Positions 11,359 through 23,501 of a stretch of DNA of 64,000 bases are shown here, in pieces. Every line of letters begins with the position of its first letter. Positions within the stretch are counted from its first letter, which is position 1. The notes beneath the pieces are model-generated. The model was not told where the DNA came from and made no database searches. It was given only the letters and a program-made list of their open reading frames with translations. The DNA is from Tenebrio molitor (taxonomy: Eukaryota > Arthropoda > Insecta > Coleoptera > Tenebrionidae): NCBI RefSeq assembly GCF_963966145.1, contig NC_091054.1:9982001-10046000 (forward strand), read 5' to 3'. The position numbers were made by a program, and so were the translations under genes.

Positions 11359-12102
11359 CTATTTGTATAAATTGTAAACAGACTCTCCAAGATGGAAGGT
11401 CTTGATTCCCTTATCATAAGCTTTGAAATGAAACTGCGCAATTTGTGCATTCCCCGACTTCTCTATACTCATAACACCCGTAACTTCCCTACTAATCCCA
11501 GTTTTCAATGGCAAGACTTCAATAATCACGTCGGAGACGTAATTCAGATTGTTGCAAATTATTTCGTCTGATTTGCTGCACACGTGCGTGTTGACCACAA
11601 CAGAAACTTTATCGTTATTGACTAAACTTAAGCAATACGTTATAAAACTAATGATGTACTTTAAATCAATTCCTAAGTCAAGCAAGTGACTGACGTCATC
11701 AATAATCAAGTACACCCTATTGGGAGTAGTTGATGTTAATTCTTCAACATTTTGCTTAATACTAGTATACAAAGCTTTAACAATGTGTTCCTTATCATCT
11801 ATCAAGTAATTTTTGCCATTACCAATATCCTCTACAATCTCTTTGAGAGGTTCTATAGTCCTGATAGAACCATCTTCGATCCTCTTCAGGAAGTCATACC
11901 CCAGCCTCTTGCCCACGTTGTGGTAGTGTCCCAGCGTGTTGTGCAGAATGACAAAGCACAGCTTGTTGTTCTCAAGCAGTATCTGTTTGATCAAGTGCGT
12001 TATGACGAAATTAGAGTCGATGTTACCATTTTCTTTGATCGAGATCACTTTGTCAGTGGCTTTGATGTCCAGAGACACCAGCAACGGGTTCGGGGTGGCC
12101 AT
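11359..12102 (-). CDS. Elp6: Elongator complex protein 6 (ELP6)
   Basis: This is a single-exon 247-residue protein. Elp4, Elp5 and Elp6 form a hexameric RecA-fold ring, the accessory half of Elongator, which modifies wobble uridines in tRNA. The sequence shows the RecA-like pattern without a Walker A motif: KLCFVILHNTLGHYHNVG near residue 45, a hydrophobic Walker-B-like strand RVYLIIDDVSHLLDLG near residue 125, then NYVSDVIIEVLPLKTG and the end FHFKAYDKGIKTFHLG. Length and order match animal ELP6. I take the ATG at 12102; the reading frame extends five codons upstream only from a TTG. It is divergent from the carrier gene that starts at 12773. Confidence 0.85.
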   Translation of the reverse strand: MATPNPLLVSLDIKATDKVISIKENGNIDSNFVITHLIKQILLENNKLCFVILHNTLGHYHNVGKRLGYDFLKRIEDGSIRTIEPLKEIVEDIGNGKNYLIDDKEHIVKALYTSIKQNVEELTSTTPNRVYLIIDDVSHLLDLGIDLKYIISFITYCLSLVNNDKVSVVVNTHVCSKSDEIICNNLNYVSDVIIEVLPLKTGISREVTGVMSIEKSGNAQIAQFHFKAYDKGIKTFHLGESVYNLYK

Positions 12103-12772
12103 TGCGGTATCCTGCAATCAGAATTGCATCGTGACAAGCGACCCCCGTGCACTCGAAACGTCATAACGTAATCGATAAGAGGTCAAGGTGAGATCACGTT
12201 CAGCACAAGTGACATTCATGAGTTAACGCGGGTTAACCGTGGTAATTTCACCAACCTTGACGGATTAGCCGCGGTGCACGTGTCGAACTGTCGAAAGTTC
12301 GAAACATGAGGGGGATTAATAGGACGCTGAGGACGTCTGCTGTGATATCGATCCCTCGCATGACCCCCTGTTGATGCGGGATTTCGCGACAAATGTGAAT
12401 CGATTTGCGACCTACCTGCAGGAAATCGCAAGGAATACGCCTCGAGCAGCCCCGACCAAGGTGAGTCCACCTGAGCACGCTTCACATAAAAATTAAACGC
12501 ATTTTTTGCGAACATAACCTCAAAGTGTCGCCGGGCGCACGCCACCAGAGGGCGCCCAATTTGCGCTAATTTTCGAATTATTTCACTAAATAATAAAGTA
12601 AATAGTGGATTTGATAACACCGTCGATAAAATACGCCTACTGTCGTCGTAACAGTGATTTGGAGTGTTCCGGTGGTTGCGGTGGGATTGGCGAGTCGCCG
12701 TGTGCTCTTTTTATAGACACGGACTAATTGATGCGGTTCTAATTTTAGGCCAGTTTTGGGTGATTTACGAAC
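12103..12772. promoter_or_regulatory. Divergent promoter region, ELP6 / carrier 1
   Basis: About 670 bp separates two start codons that face away from each other. On the plus side, a donor at 12461 (AAG|GTGAGT) and an acceptor ending at 12748 (TTTTAG) suggest a 5' UTR intron for carrier 1. No TATA box stands out. Confidence 0.45.
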
Positions 12773-14240
12773 ATGTCGAAGGAACAGAAGGTGTCGAGGT
12801 GGTATTTCGGGGGCATAGCGTCGGCAATGGCATGCTGTTGCACGCATCCCCTTGACCTGCTCAAAGTCCAGCTCCAGACGCAACAGGAGGGCAAGATTTC
12901 AGTCGTAAAGTTGACAGTAAACATTGTGAAAAAGCAGGGTGAGATTTCGTGCTTCCGACAGGGGCACAGGCGTAGATGTAGGATGTTGTAGATCGGCTAG
13001 CGGATTCCACACTCTCAGGGCCTTCAGTCATATTTAATGTAATTAACATGGATTACCGATTTATTGATTTGATACCGCGTGCGTAACTAACTGCTTCGAC
13101 AAATATCCATTGCTAATTAATTGTAAATTGCATGCTCCCAGCAGTATGACTTGACAGTTTTGGGGAATTTCTTGTTTCACATTTTAAGGTTGGTTTTCAT
13201 GCATATGGCGGGGTCGTTGTAACCGCAATTACCGCAATCTTTTTTAATTTGCATGCTCGACACGTAATTTTGTGATTTGAACCCATTTAAATAACCACTG
13301 AAATTATCATGTCTTTTTTTTTCAAATTTTATAACTTGTTCTAATGGCCGGTTTTTCAAATTCCGAACAGGGGTCAGAGCTCTGTACAACGGCCTCTCAG
13401 CTTCACTGTTGCGTCAGCTTACCTATTCCACGACTCGTTTTGGTATTTACGAAAGTGTGAAGCAAGTCATGGACAAGGATAGCAGTTTTAGTAGTCGAGT
13501 AGCTCTAGCTGCGTTTGCGGGATCTGCAGGAGGCCTCGTAGGAACCCCCGCTGACAAAATCAACGTCCGTATGCAAAACGACATAAAACTACCCCTAGAA
13601 AAGCGACTAAAGTAATTACACTTCGATACTACACCCACCCGTAGCTTAATTCATCAACTGACATTTAACAGATAGGTCAGCGGCTGAGTTAAGTTACAAC
13701 ACACTTGCCACCCACATATCACCGTATTTTTCTTATTTGAAGCTATAAACACGCCGTTGAGGGCCTCTGGAGGGTCTACAGAGATGAAGGCTTCGCTCGG
13801 TTGTTTTCGGGAGCCACCGCTGCCACATTTCGAGCGGCCCTGATGACAGTCGGCCAACTCTCCTTCTACGACCAAATAAAAAAGACGCTTTTGACCACGG
13901 AATACTTCCAAGACAACCTGTCAACTCACTTTGTGGCCAGTCTCAGCGCGGTAAGTTATCGATGTTGGCTACACTGGTTCTGATTTGTGTAATTCAGGGC
14001 GCTATCGCCACCACGCTGACTCAACCTCTGGACGTGCTGAAGACTAGGACGATGAATGCCAAACCGGGGGAATTCAAAGGGATGTGGGACATCATCCTGT
14101 ACACTGCCAAACTAGGTCCGTTGGGATTTTTCAAGGGGTACGTGCCTGCGTTCGTCAGGTTGGCACCCCAGACAATTTTGACGTTTGTCTTTTTGGAACA
14201 GTTGAGGTTCAATTTTGGGTTTCTACCCCAAGATAATTAA
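12773..14240 (+). CDS. Mitochondrial dicarboxylate carrier (SLC25A10-like), copy 1
   Basis: This inner-mitochondrial-membrane carrier would exchange malate or succinate for phosphate or thiosulfate. Four coding exons close in frame: 12773-12938, 13371-13611, 13743-13950 and 13998-14240, giving 285 residues, the normal family length. The three carrier repeats each show the PX(D/E)XX(K/R) signature: THPLDLLKVQLQ near residue 23, GTPADKINVRMQ near 120 and TQPLDVLKTRTM near 210. Other family marks are RQLTYSTTRFGIYE and GFFKGYVPAFVRLAPQTILT. The next gene is a tandem paralogue with the same intron positions. Substrate is inferred from family likeness only. Confidence 0.88.
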
Positions 14241-14823
14241 CGGTCTAAAGGGTTAGGTGCAAAACTGGTTTAGGGTAGTGAATGTTAATCAAAATTTTCG
14301 ATGTTTTGTTGAGTGAGTCTCCAAAGGAGAAATTATTGCCAATGTTTCGAAAATGTTCCAACGTAGAATAGGCAATATTCTAAACTCTTCCGACATTTTG
14401 TCTTCAACATGTAACAGTATTCCCCTGACAAATGTGTTATTTATTTAAATTATTTTGAAAATAATAAGTTCTACATTCTTACTGGTTTGGATACAAAATG
14501 GCGGACGACGTTTCTTAGATCTTTTGTAGTTCGTAAGCCAAATCTTATCAACTGACCATGTATAGTAATAATGTTGCAATAGTTGTTTTACCGTTTGTTA
14601 TACAATATTCACGTTTGTTGATTTTATTTATTTTTGAGGGTACAATTTTGGTCCGAGATTCTTTATATATTTTTATAGGAATTATATGACTTTATTTTCC
14701 CAAATAAAAAACTACAACTAGCAAGAAGCATTTGACTAAAACTGTCACAAGTGACAACACAATGACTCTGCGTTCGTAAAAGTTGACAAAATTGCGTCGT
14801 CTTCCGAAATCTGAAATTCTTAA
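14241..14823. other. 3' UTR and spacer between the tandem carriers
   Basis: It holds the presumed 3' UTR of copy 1, with an AATAAA near 14703, and the promoter of copy 2. Nothing else is recognised. Confidence 0.4.
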
Positions 14824-15975
14824 ATGTCAACTGTTGACAAAGTCCCGCGATGGTACTTTGGCGGTCTGGCCTCAGCGATAGCCGCTTGTTTCACCCACCC
14901 CTTGGACCTGATCAAAGTGCAACTGCAGACTCACGCCGGCGAAAAAATATCGATAATCCCTTTGACCATCGACCTAGTTAAACAAAATGGTGAGTCCCTC
15001 CACCGAACAACGTAATTCTTCATTTACACTTGAAGGCTTCAGAGTGGGTCTCTACAACGGCCTCACCGCCTCCCTCTTCCGCCAACTGACCTACTCCACC
15101 GCGCGCTTCGGCATGTACGACACCGCCAAGCTCTTGATGGGGAAGGACAGCAGCTTCCTTAGTCGCATTTCCGTAGCCTTCGTGGCGGGGGCGGTGGGCG
15201 GCTACATTGGCACCCCGCCCGACAAGGTCAACGTCCGGATGCAGAACGACGTCAAGCTGCCCCGGGACAAGCGCCTAAAGTAATTTTGCGCGCAGCCCCC
15301 TCAATCCCTGATCGTCACCTTTCAGCTACAAGCACGTGGTCGACGGCCTCTGGCAAATTTACAAGAAGGAGGGGTTCGCGAAGCTGTTCTCGGGGGGCGG
15401 CACCGCTTCGTTCCGAGCGGGGGTCATGGCGGTGGGGCAGCTAGGGTTCTACGATCAGATCAAGAAGTTACTGCTGGCCACCCCCTACTTTGAAGACAAC
15501 TTGGAAACGCACTTCACTTCCAGTCTCAGTGCAGTGAGTGCCGTCCGTTTACGCTGAAAAACTCTATCCTTCATCAGAAACTAATACTCATCAATTCATC
15601 ATCCTTCGTTCTGAAATATGATGTAGCAATTTTTATTTTTGTCAAGTTTGTCGACAATTACAGATTCCTGTAATTGCAACAATTGTTCCAATTATCTTGA
15701 TTTTAAACGATTTCAAAATGTATTTTCAGGCCGCGATTGCCACAACCATGACGCAACCTTTGGACGTTATCAAGACTAGGATAATGAACGCGAAACCGGG
15801 CGAATTTAGGAACGTGATGGATGTCGTCCTGTTGACAGCCAAAGAAGGACCTTTGGGCTTCTTCAAAGGCTATGTTCCTGCATTTTTGCGAATAGGACCG
15901 CAAACTATTTTAACGTTTGTGTTTTACGAACGGCTGAGAATGCACTTTGGATACATCCCACAACCAAAACACTAA
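14824..15975 (+). CDS. Mitochondrial dicarboxylate carrier (SLC25A10-like), copy 2
   Basis: The four exons are 14824-14989, 15036-15279, 15326-15533 and 15730-15975, giving 287 residues. Exon phases and lengths mirror copy 1 (166, 241/244, 208 and 243/246 nt), so the pair arose by tandem duplication. Signatures are THPLDLIKVQLQ, GTPPDKVNVRMQ and TQPLDVIKTRIM; the end is QTILTFVFYERLRMHFGYIP. Exons 2 and 3 are visibly more GC-rich than those of copy 1, with many third-position C and G, which suggests stronger expression or codon selection. It converges on the DGK gene; a likely poly(A) signal AATAAA lies near 16074. Confidence 0.88.
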
Positions 15976-16324
15976 TTTGTACGAGTAACGTAAGCAGGAT
16001 GTGCTTAATGTGTTTTTCCATCGTAAAACTCCATTTTTACACCGTTTATGTAGTCGTGAGCCTTGAATTTTGCAATAAACGTGCGAAAAGAATTCAGCCG
16101 AGTTTCAAGCTTTTCGAGATATTTATTTATCACAACATAAACAAAGGTTAAAACATTTGATATAATTATGCCTAGGTATATGTTAACATCACAACTAACG
16201 TAACAGTCAAAATTTGTACTGGAATAAAACAGCAAAGACCTATTAAGAGGCAACATTCGATAAATTAAGTATCACGGCAAGATGAGGAATCGTCTGAATA
16301 CTGAATAAATGCAATTGTTTCGTT

Positions 16325-18539
16325 TTAATTTCTAGATTGGTTGATCAGAACGGGACATTTGTTGACCAGAGTCACTTGCATGACGCACGGGTGCTGCTCC
16401 CACGGTTCGCCGTCTATCTGAATGGGCGACTTGGCCTTGAGTCTCACCTGGAATTGTCACAGTCTCACACACGCACCCCTACTGATACAAAAACTACCTC
16501 AACTGTCCTCGCTTGACCTAATTTGAGAGGTGTCGAAAGCCCAACTTGCAACTGTGCTATATGAAAAGAAGAATAAATTCCCAAAACTTCCAAAATACCG
16601 TCGTGATATGACTGTGAAGGTTTCCCAAAGCTGTGTCCCAGCATTCCTGCAATGCTCCGCTCGAGATTTTCCATTAAAACAAACACACTCTTACCCCATA
16701 AATTCACCCCAGCGCCCCAAGACGATATATTCAAAATCACGATCGATTCCAGTTCGGGCAGATCGACTTGTTTCCCGTCCAAGTACAATTCGAGCTTTTG
16801 TTCCAAGTTTTTGCAGTCTGAAGTCACGACTTGTTGGGTGCCAAAACACAGATAAAGTATCTGGAAAGGCAAGACTTGAGCGTGTTTTTCCCCCGTTTCG
16901 GTGTTACCAACTTTATTAAAAATTCTACTGCTGAACACATAGAATAGGCTGTCCCGGGTCTTGTGGAAGTTCAAAGCGACCTGGGCGTCGACCCCGATTC
17001 CTATGTAGTTGTACATGAACAAGGTCTTGCTCGGGATCCTCAGTCCCAAGTGCCTGGACGAGGTTATTTCTACTTTCCACCTGAACAGAAGTTCGCAAAC
17101 GAAAAATAGAAACTTCAAGTGAGGTTATGTCGCAGCCTTATAGAGAGGCAACTGTCTGGGGTTTACACGTACATAACCTCACAAGATATTGGGTTTTTGT
17201 TAATAAAAAGTACTTTTTGGATTGAAAACGCTTGTTTGGAATTCATTTGGACATTAAAGAAGATTAAAAATACATTGGAGACGCCTGCTCCTTGTGGCTC
17301 AAAGGAGAGGTGCGATCGTTCTACTCTACATAACCTCACAATTTATAACAACAAGAATTATGTTTACCTGTCCAGTTGGGCAACTCTGGCGTTCTGGATG
17401 TTGTGCAGAATCTCCCCCACGTCAAGTTCGGGCGCATTTTCCTTCCCCCACCCCAGAACTCGAGACAAGTCGTTTCCGGTCCCCAACGGTACAATGGCGA
17501 TGGGGGGCTCGGGCTGCAACTCTCAAATCACAATCTCATCTAACTGGCACAAATAAATTACATCTAGGTCTAGCCTGTGCGAGGACGTCAACACCCAGGC
17601 CACAGTCCCGTCGCCGCCCCCGACCAAAATCTTGATCTCTTTGGGTGCCAACAACACCGCCCACTGAAGCGCCGCCGGCGGTTTCCTCGCGCTCAAATCG
17701 ATCACCTGGACCGGATTCAAGTACTTCCGAAATTCGGACAAGACCAAAGCGCCGTCGTTATTTCCCGATTTCTTGTTGGCCACCACGACCAGCGGAGTCC
17801 AACCCTTCCAGCCTGGATCTTTGACGCCCCTCAACAAGAGGTGCTTGTGGAGGGCGCCTTTACGCCGCGCCACTTGCACGCACCAGGGGGGGACAATCAT
17901 GTTGCGAAAGGGCCCAAAGTCGCACTCTCGCACCACTTTCGGAAGACAGTCGGTGTGGACGGTCCTCTGGCACCAGCAGCACTGGTAGTCGATCAGACCC
18001 GGTTCCATCGAACAGTCGTCATTGCACAAGCAACAGACCGCCCCCAGGGGTAGATTGCCTTAAAACAGAGATTCTAGGGGGGGTTTATCTGGTACAGGTT
18101 CGTACCTTTGACCCAGTGGTGCAACTGGTGCTCATTGGTACTTGTGACCAGCTTGCATTGCAACTTTGTGTTGGCCTTTTTGACGCACTCAGGATCGGCG
18201 CACACGCCGCAACAGTCGCAATAAACTCCGATACCGTTGATGAGGAAGGATTCGCAAATGGAGCAGTACCACGTCTGGAACGTCGCCGTTAAAATAGGGA
18301 AAACGACGGTCTGGGGGGAGTACCTTTGAGGCGATTTTAATGGGGGTCCAGCTGTGGTTCTTTGTGGAGTCTCTTATAGGGACGTTACCGTCGCCACTCA
18401 ACCATTTAAAAATATAAAAGCTTATAACGCATATGATAAAAGTGCCAAGTACCGTGGGAACGCTCAGAGGCGGCGTCAAATCGCCAACTAACCACATTTT
18501 GTAGTTTAAGCAGTTAAAAAATTTACTGAAAACTGCCAT
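16325..18539 (-). CDS. Dgke: Diacylglycerol kinase epsilon (DGKE)
   Basis: This enzyme phosphorylates diacylglycerol to phosphatidic acid in the phosphatidylinositol cycle; the epsilon isoform is membrane-anchored. The six exons are 18539-18324, 18274-18106, 18058-17562, 17513-17368, 17080-16498 and 16447-16325, giving 577 residues (human DGKE is of similar length). An N-terminal hydrophobic segment (about residues 30-47, VLGTFIICVISFYIFKW) is followed by two Cys/His-rich C1 domains: HSWTP...WYCSICESFL...CDCCGVCADPEC, then HHWVKG...CCLCNDDC...CCWCQRTVHTDC. The catalytic domain has GGGDGTVAWVL (nucleotide loop), VPLGTGNDLSRVLGWG and IQIDGEPWEQ. The absence of ankyrin, EF-hand, PH or SAM regions fits the epsilon type. 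It is divergent from MLH1. Confidence 0.88.
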
Positions 18540-18988
18540 AATTTTATTACATTTTGTACCGGTTTTGAAGCAGGGGAAAGTGTAGTAGGTCGTAAACGTA
18601 CGTCAATGGAGGGCTGCATGTGTACAACTTCGGGCAGAGAATTGGGGTACACGATCTATTGATACAAATTAATCCATTCAGAAACCAAGCGGAAGGGTAC
18701 TACTTTCACAACTAAAAATGACATTTTTAAACATTACCCACTGCTGCGACGTCCTCGAAGATTTAACTGTCCTTACAGTGCCAGTCGAGGAACTAAAGAA
18801 CTCGTCAACACTTTGCCATTTTAAATGGAATTACATGTTTACAGTGTGTTTACACATAACACAAAACCTTGTTGTCATGCTGTCACTTTGACAATGTCAA
18901 CAAACAGAACAGCGCAAAACTAAAGTCCCTAGATTTGAAACTTGGGCGCTAATAAGTTTGAGGTTAGTTTTTTAATAAGAAGACGATA
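18540..18988. promoter_or_regulatory. Divergent promoter region, DGKE / MLH1
   Basis: 449 bp lies between two outward-facing ATGs, so core promoters of both genes must lie here or in leader exons. TGTCA words are frequent (around 18884-18900). No TATA box was seen. Confidence 0.45.
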
Positions 18989-21266
18989 ATGGATGAGCCT
19001 GTGGAGATAAAAAAGCTGGACGAAGCAGTGATCAACAGAATCGCCGCCGGAGAGATCATACAGCGACCCGCAAACGCGCTGAAGGAGATGATCGAAAACA
19101 GTCTCGATGCCAAGTCTACCAATATCCAGATTACCGTGAAAAACGGAGGACTGAAGCTGCTCCAGGTCGGTACAATTTGATTTCTAGTCTCCAATTCGAT
19201 GTCCAAATTGATAGATTCAAGATAACGGGACGGGAATCCGCAAGGAGGATTTCGTTATAGTGTGTGAGCGCTTCACCACCTCGAAACTTCGCGAATTCGA
19301 CGATTTGCAAAGCATTGCGACGTACGGGTTTCGGGGCGAAGCCCTGGCGAGTATCAGTCACATCGCGCACCTGTCCATCACGTCGAAAACTTGCAGCGAA
19401 ATTTGCGCCTACAAGTGAGTGGTCACGATAGATTTTTGTTTTTAATTGTTGATCAGGGCAAATTTTGTCGATGGGAAGCTACAAGGGGCGCCTTTACCCA
19501 CCGCGGGGAATCAAGGCACAATCATTACGGTGGAAGATTTGTTCTTTAACATGTCAGTTAGAAAAAAGGCGTTGAGGAGTCCAGCTGAAGAGTATCAAAA
19601 GATCTCTGAGGTTGTGGGCAAGTACGCCGTACACAACTCCAAAGTGGGGTTCGCTTTGAGGAAGTCGACGGCAAATAACGACATCAGGACGCCGCCTGAT
19701 TCAAATCATGTTGAAAACATTAGAATCGTGTACGGGAATAGTATAGCAAGGGAGCTTGTAGAGTTTGAGGTGGAAAATGAGTTGTTGAGGTTCAAAGCGG
19801 AGGGGCACATGACCAACGTCAATTACTCAAGCAAAAAATTTATTTTCTTGTTGTTCATCAATCACAGACTGGTCGATTGCCAAAGTGAGTCTGAAGGTAT
19901 TTTTTTTTTTTCGAAAAATAAGTCGTGGATTCTAGATTTGAAAAAGTGTATCGATCAAGTTTACTCCACTTATTTACCCAAAAACGGCCACCCTTTTGTC
20001 TATCTGAGTCTAGAGCTAGATCCTGTGAACGTTGACGTGAACGTGCATCCCACAAAACACGAAGTGCACTTCCTGAACGAGGAACAAATCGTGGAGGCGC
20101 TCTGTGCGGCTCTCGAGACAAAATTATTAAAATCCAACAATTCGAGAGTGTTCTACACGCAAGTAAGGATCGAGATTTCATCATGCAGGCGTTTTTCAAT
20201 TGTTTTTTAAGGCAAAGTTGCCGGGAGTTCAAGTGGAGACTTTACCGCTGAAGGATTCCGACAACACTCCAAATAAAGTCAATCCCAAAGATTTAGTGAG
20301 GACTGACGCGTCCGAGCAAAAAATCGAAAAATTTTTTGGGACTCCTGTCGAGAAGGGTAAAAGTTCTACGTCTTCGTCAAAATCGAGGCAAAGCCAAGGA
20401 ATGAGCGCGTCGCTCATTTCCAAAGTGACGAAGTAACTTGGTGACACCCGATGGAGCTTCTTGTTCAAGGAACGATGTTTTCAGGGGCGACACCGAGTTG
20501 ACAAGCGTTCTGGAGTTGCGAAAGTCTGTCGAAAAAAGTTGCCACCGAGTCCTCCGCGATGTCTTCGCGCAACACGTTTTTGTCGGCGTGATCGACGTCT
20601 CCCAAGCCCTGATCCAATACAGCACAAAGTTGTTTCTCTGTAATACTAAGAAAATTCTGTACGAGTTGTTGTACCAGTTCGTACTTTATAATTTTCATAA
20701 TTTCGGTTTGATAAGTTTCTCGAAGCCTTTACCGATTTACGAGTTGGCGCTGCAAGGTCTGGATCTGCCCGAAGTGGGGTGGACGCCAGAAGACGGAGAC
20801 AAGAAGGAGCTGGCGCAGAAAATTACAGAGATTTTAACAGAGAAGGGTGAAATGTTGAACGAATATTTTTCAATGAATATTAGCGAAGAGGGACAGTTGA
20901 GTTCTTTGCCTTTGCTACTAGGTATTGTAAAAGACTGTTGCGTCGCTCTCTACGTTTGTGCTTTCAGATAGTTATACTCCCGACATTTCCGGACTTCCCG
21001 TGTACGTGTTGCGGTTAGCGACTGAAGTGAATTGGGAATCGGAAAAGGAGTGTTTCGATAGTTTTGCCAAAGAAACGGCGCTTTATTATAGCCAGATGAG
21101 CGAAGATTCTGCGTGGGAAGGAAACGACTGGAAGTGGATTACTGAACATGTGGTCTACGCTGCAATCAAAGAGTATTTCATCCCGCCCAAGAAATTTATC
21201 GATAATGTTGCCATTTTAGAAATTGCGAGTTTGCCCAATTTGTACAAAGTATTCGAAAGATGCTAA
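18989..21266 (+). CDS. Mlh1: DNA mismatch repair protein MLH1
   Basis: MutL homologue, nuclear; pairs with PMS2 (MutL-alpha) or MLH3. The seven exons are 18989-19165, 19215-19414, 19457-19884, 19936-20162, 20212-20432, 20485-20921 and 20968-21266, giving 662 residues. The GHKL ATPase motifs are intact: motif I near residues 33-42 (E33, N37, DAKS), DNGTGI near 62-67 and [10 protein letters not shown] near 101. [14 protein letters not shown] closes the N-terminal transducer. The C-terminal dimerisation domain ends at the conserved FERC, whose final Cys in other species completes the PMS2 endonuclease site. The linker between the domains is short compared with human MLH1 (756 aa). A poly(A) signal AATAAA overlaps the stop region. 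Confidence 0.93.
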
Positions 21267-21650
21267 TAAAAGTTTTTGTTGAATTTAAATTTGTTTGTCT
21301 CCATTTTGATAACGTTGGAAGTGGTTGACGTTCACACTTATCTGCGCGGTGCGCCCTCTACGTTGACATTTCAAAAATAATTAAATACAGTAGAATCCAG
21401 TGTACAAGTTCCCGTATATGGTCATAATCAGTTGAATATATTAAAATTTAACTTTCCCACTCGGACCGTTTAAGGTAAGACTTCTTTTACGGCACCAGAA
21501 AACCGTCGCAGACCACCTCAACGACAGCTACAGTTTTGTTTTGTTTCGTGACATAACACCCGTTGCCACTCGATTGTCAGTTTAAATGATTTTATAAACA
21601 AACTAACAAGACTTATTTGACCACTTTCTCTCGCAGTCTCTGCAACGATT
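21267..21650 (+). promoter_or_regulatory. Promoter and 5' UTR of the MAP kinase kinase gene
   Basis: A donor at 21475 (AAG|GTAAGA) and an acceptor ending at 21636 (CTCTCGCAG) define a likely leader intron ending 14 nt before the ATG. The upstream part, next to the MLH1 3' end, should hold the promoter. Inferred from splice signals only. Confidence 0.45.
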
Positions 21651-22806
21651 ATGTCTTTGTCGGGGCGCAAGAAGAAACACAATTTGAAGCTGCAAGTCTC
21701 GGACGAAGCGCCGCCAATGTAAGAATTTTGAGGTTATTAGAATTGATGTTTCACAGTGGAGGTTTGCAGAATCGCGCCGGCCAATCTCGACAAGAGGACA
21801 ACGATAACGATAGGGGATCGGACGTTCGATGTGGAAGCGGACGATTTGGAAAAAATCGCCGATCTAGGTCGGGGGGCTTATGGTATAGTGGAAAAAATGC
21901 GTCACGTGCCCAGCGGGACCATAATGGCCGTGAAACGCATCGCCGCCACCGTGAACACGCAAGAACAGAAAAGACTGTTGACAGACTTAGATATTTCGAT
22001 GCGCAGCAGCGACTGTCCGTACACCGTGCAGTTTTATGGGGCGCTGTTTCGAGAGGGCGACGTCTGGATCTGCATGGAGGTGATGGACACGAGTCTGGAC
22101 AAGTTCTACGCCAAAGTGTTCAAGCACGGCCGCAAAATACCAGAAGATATGTTAGGTAAGTGTCAGTCAAGTGTCATATGTGGAGTGTTGCCAACTTTGT
22201 TTAGGTAAAATTACGTTTGCTGTGGTCAGTGCCCTACACTACCTTCACTCAAAGCTCAAGGTCATACACCGAGACGTGAAGCCCTCAAATATCCTGATCA
22301 GCCGCCAGGGTCAAGTGAAAATGTGCGATTTTGGCATCAGCGGTTATCTAGTCGACTCCATCGCCAAGACAATAGACGCGGGGTGCAAGCCCTACATGGC
22401 GGTAAGTGTCTCGCTCGCCGGACCGATCGTCTTGTAAAGCGTGTGTCCGCAGCCGGAACGAATTGACCCCCAAGGGAACCCCTCGCAGTACGACATCCGC
22501 TCGGACGTGTGGAGCCTGGGGATCTCGTTGATCGAACTGGCGACGGGCCAGTTTCCCTATCCGAAGTGGGGCTCGCCGTTCGAACAGCTGAAGCAGGTGG
22601 TGACCGACGACCCGCCGAGACTGCCCCCAGGTCAGTTCACGTCCGAATTCGAAGATTTTATTACGAGATGCTTACAAAAAAAATACACCGATCGGTCCAA
22701 CTACGAACAGTTGCTGAACCACGACTTCCTTGTCAAGCACAAGGAGATGAACACTGATATTTCCTCGTTTATCTCGGAGGTGCTGGACTTGCCGGACAAT
22801 CCCTGA
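21651..22806 (+). CDS. lic: Dual-specificity MAP kinase kinase, MKK3/MKK6 type (licorne)
   Basis: Cytosolic kinase that activates p38 MAPKs by Thr/Tyr phosphorylation in stress and immune signalling. The four exons are 21651-21718, 21770-22155, 22205-22401 and 22453-22806, giving 334 residues. Motifs in order: basic N-terminus RKKKHNLKL (p38 docking D-site type), glycine loop [11 protein letters not shown] near 55, catalytic Lys in [33 protein letters not shown] (activation Ser and Thr present) and [11 protein letters not shown]. The last words match insect licorne closely. For exon 2 I chose the acceptor TTTGCAG at 21769, which keeps frame; the CACAG 13 bases upstream would break it. Confidence 0.92.
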
Positions 22807-23501
22807 GATTCGTGCAATATTTCTTAAGTTAGGAGTTTTTATTTCGTTTTCTACATTTTATTTGAGTTGTAGGAATTAATTTTAATTTTCTCCCGGAAAT
22901 TTGTCCGACTGGCAAAGTACAAAGTGACATTGAGTTTTTATGAACAAATTATGTAAGGATGCACCGTAGCGCTCTCCGCTCGAGTCAGAGCTGAGATTTT
23001 GCAGTTATAGTATTCGTCGGTAATTGCCTAACAATCCTAGTTACGAAGTCAATTAAGTAATAGCGGATAGGTCTAGATTATTTTATTTCAAGTGTTTATA
23101 TCTTAATTTTTTTATTCTTTTTTAATTTGCATCACATTTTTAAACCGATCGCTCGACTGTAGCAATACTAACGCCTAATCGTCGCTTACGCAAAGCGAGC
23201 ATCGTTATTAGCTCCTAATTTTGCTCAACACTCTTTTAAATTGTTCTCAGTATATTTATACATGGTTTTATTAATTTATTTCAACTTCTATGACTAGTAT
23301 TACTCATCTTTTAATCCTAGAATTGAACGATTTTAATTTTACTGTAAAATGTGTGATAATAAAATAGTGGTTAAATTCAACACTTTATTTAAAATTAATA
23401 CAAACAGTCCAGTCTTGTCAATAGCAGAAGTCTGAGGTTTTTTTTTTTCTCTTAAGCAGTACTACAGTAAAATACAAAAATATACTTTGACTTCCTAATC
23501 T
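22807..23501. other. Convergent 3' region, MAP kinase kinase / TMEM94
   Basis: AT-rich 3' UTR sequence. A plus-strand AATAAA lies near 23358 and a minus-strand AATAAA (TTTATT on plus) near 23384, so the two transcripts probably end within a few tens of bases of each other. No ORF is supported. Confidence 0.45.

Noticed and set aside
12103..12117. Extended ELP6 start (five extra codons)
   Set aside because: The extension begins at TTG, not ATG, and the words just upstream look like leader sequence; the ATG at 12102 is the natural start.
21756..21769. Upstream acceptor (CACAG at 21756) for MAP kinase kinase exon 2
   Set aside because: It would give 14 extra bases and break the frame with exon 1; the acceptor at 21769 closes the frame and gives the family's usual length.
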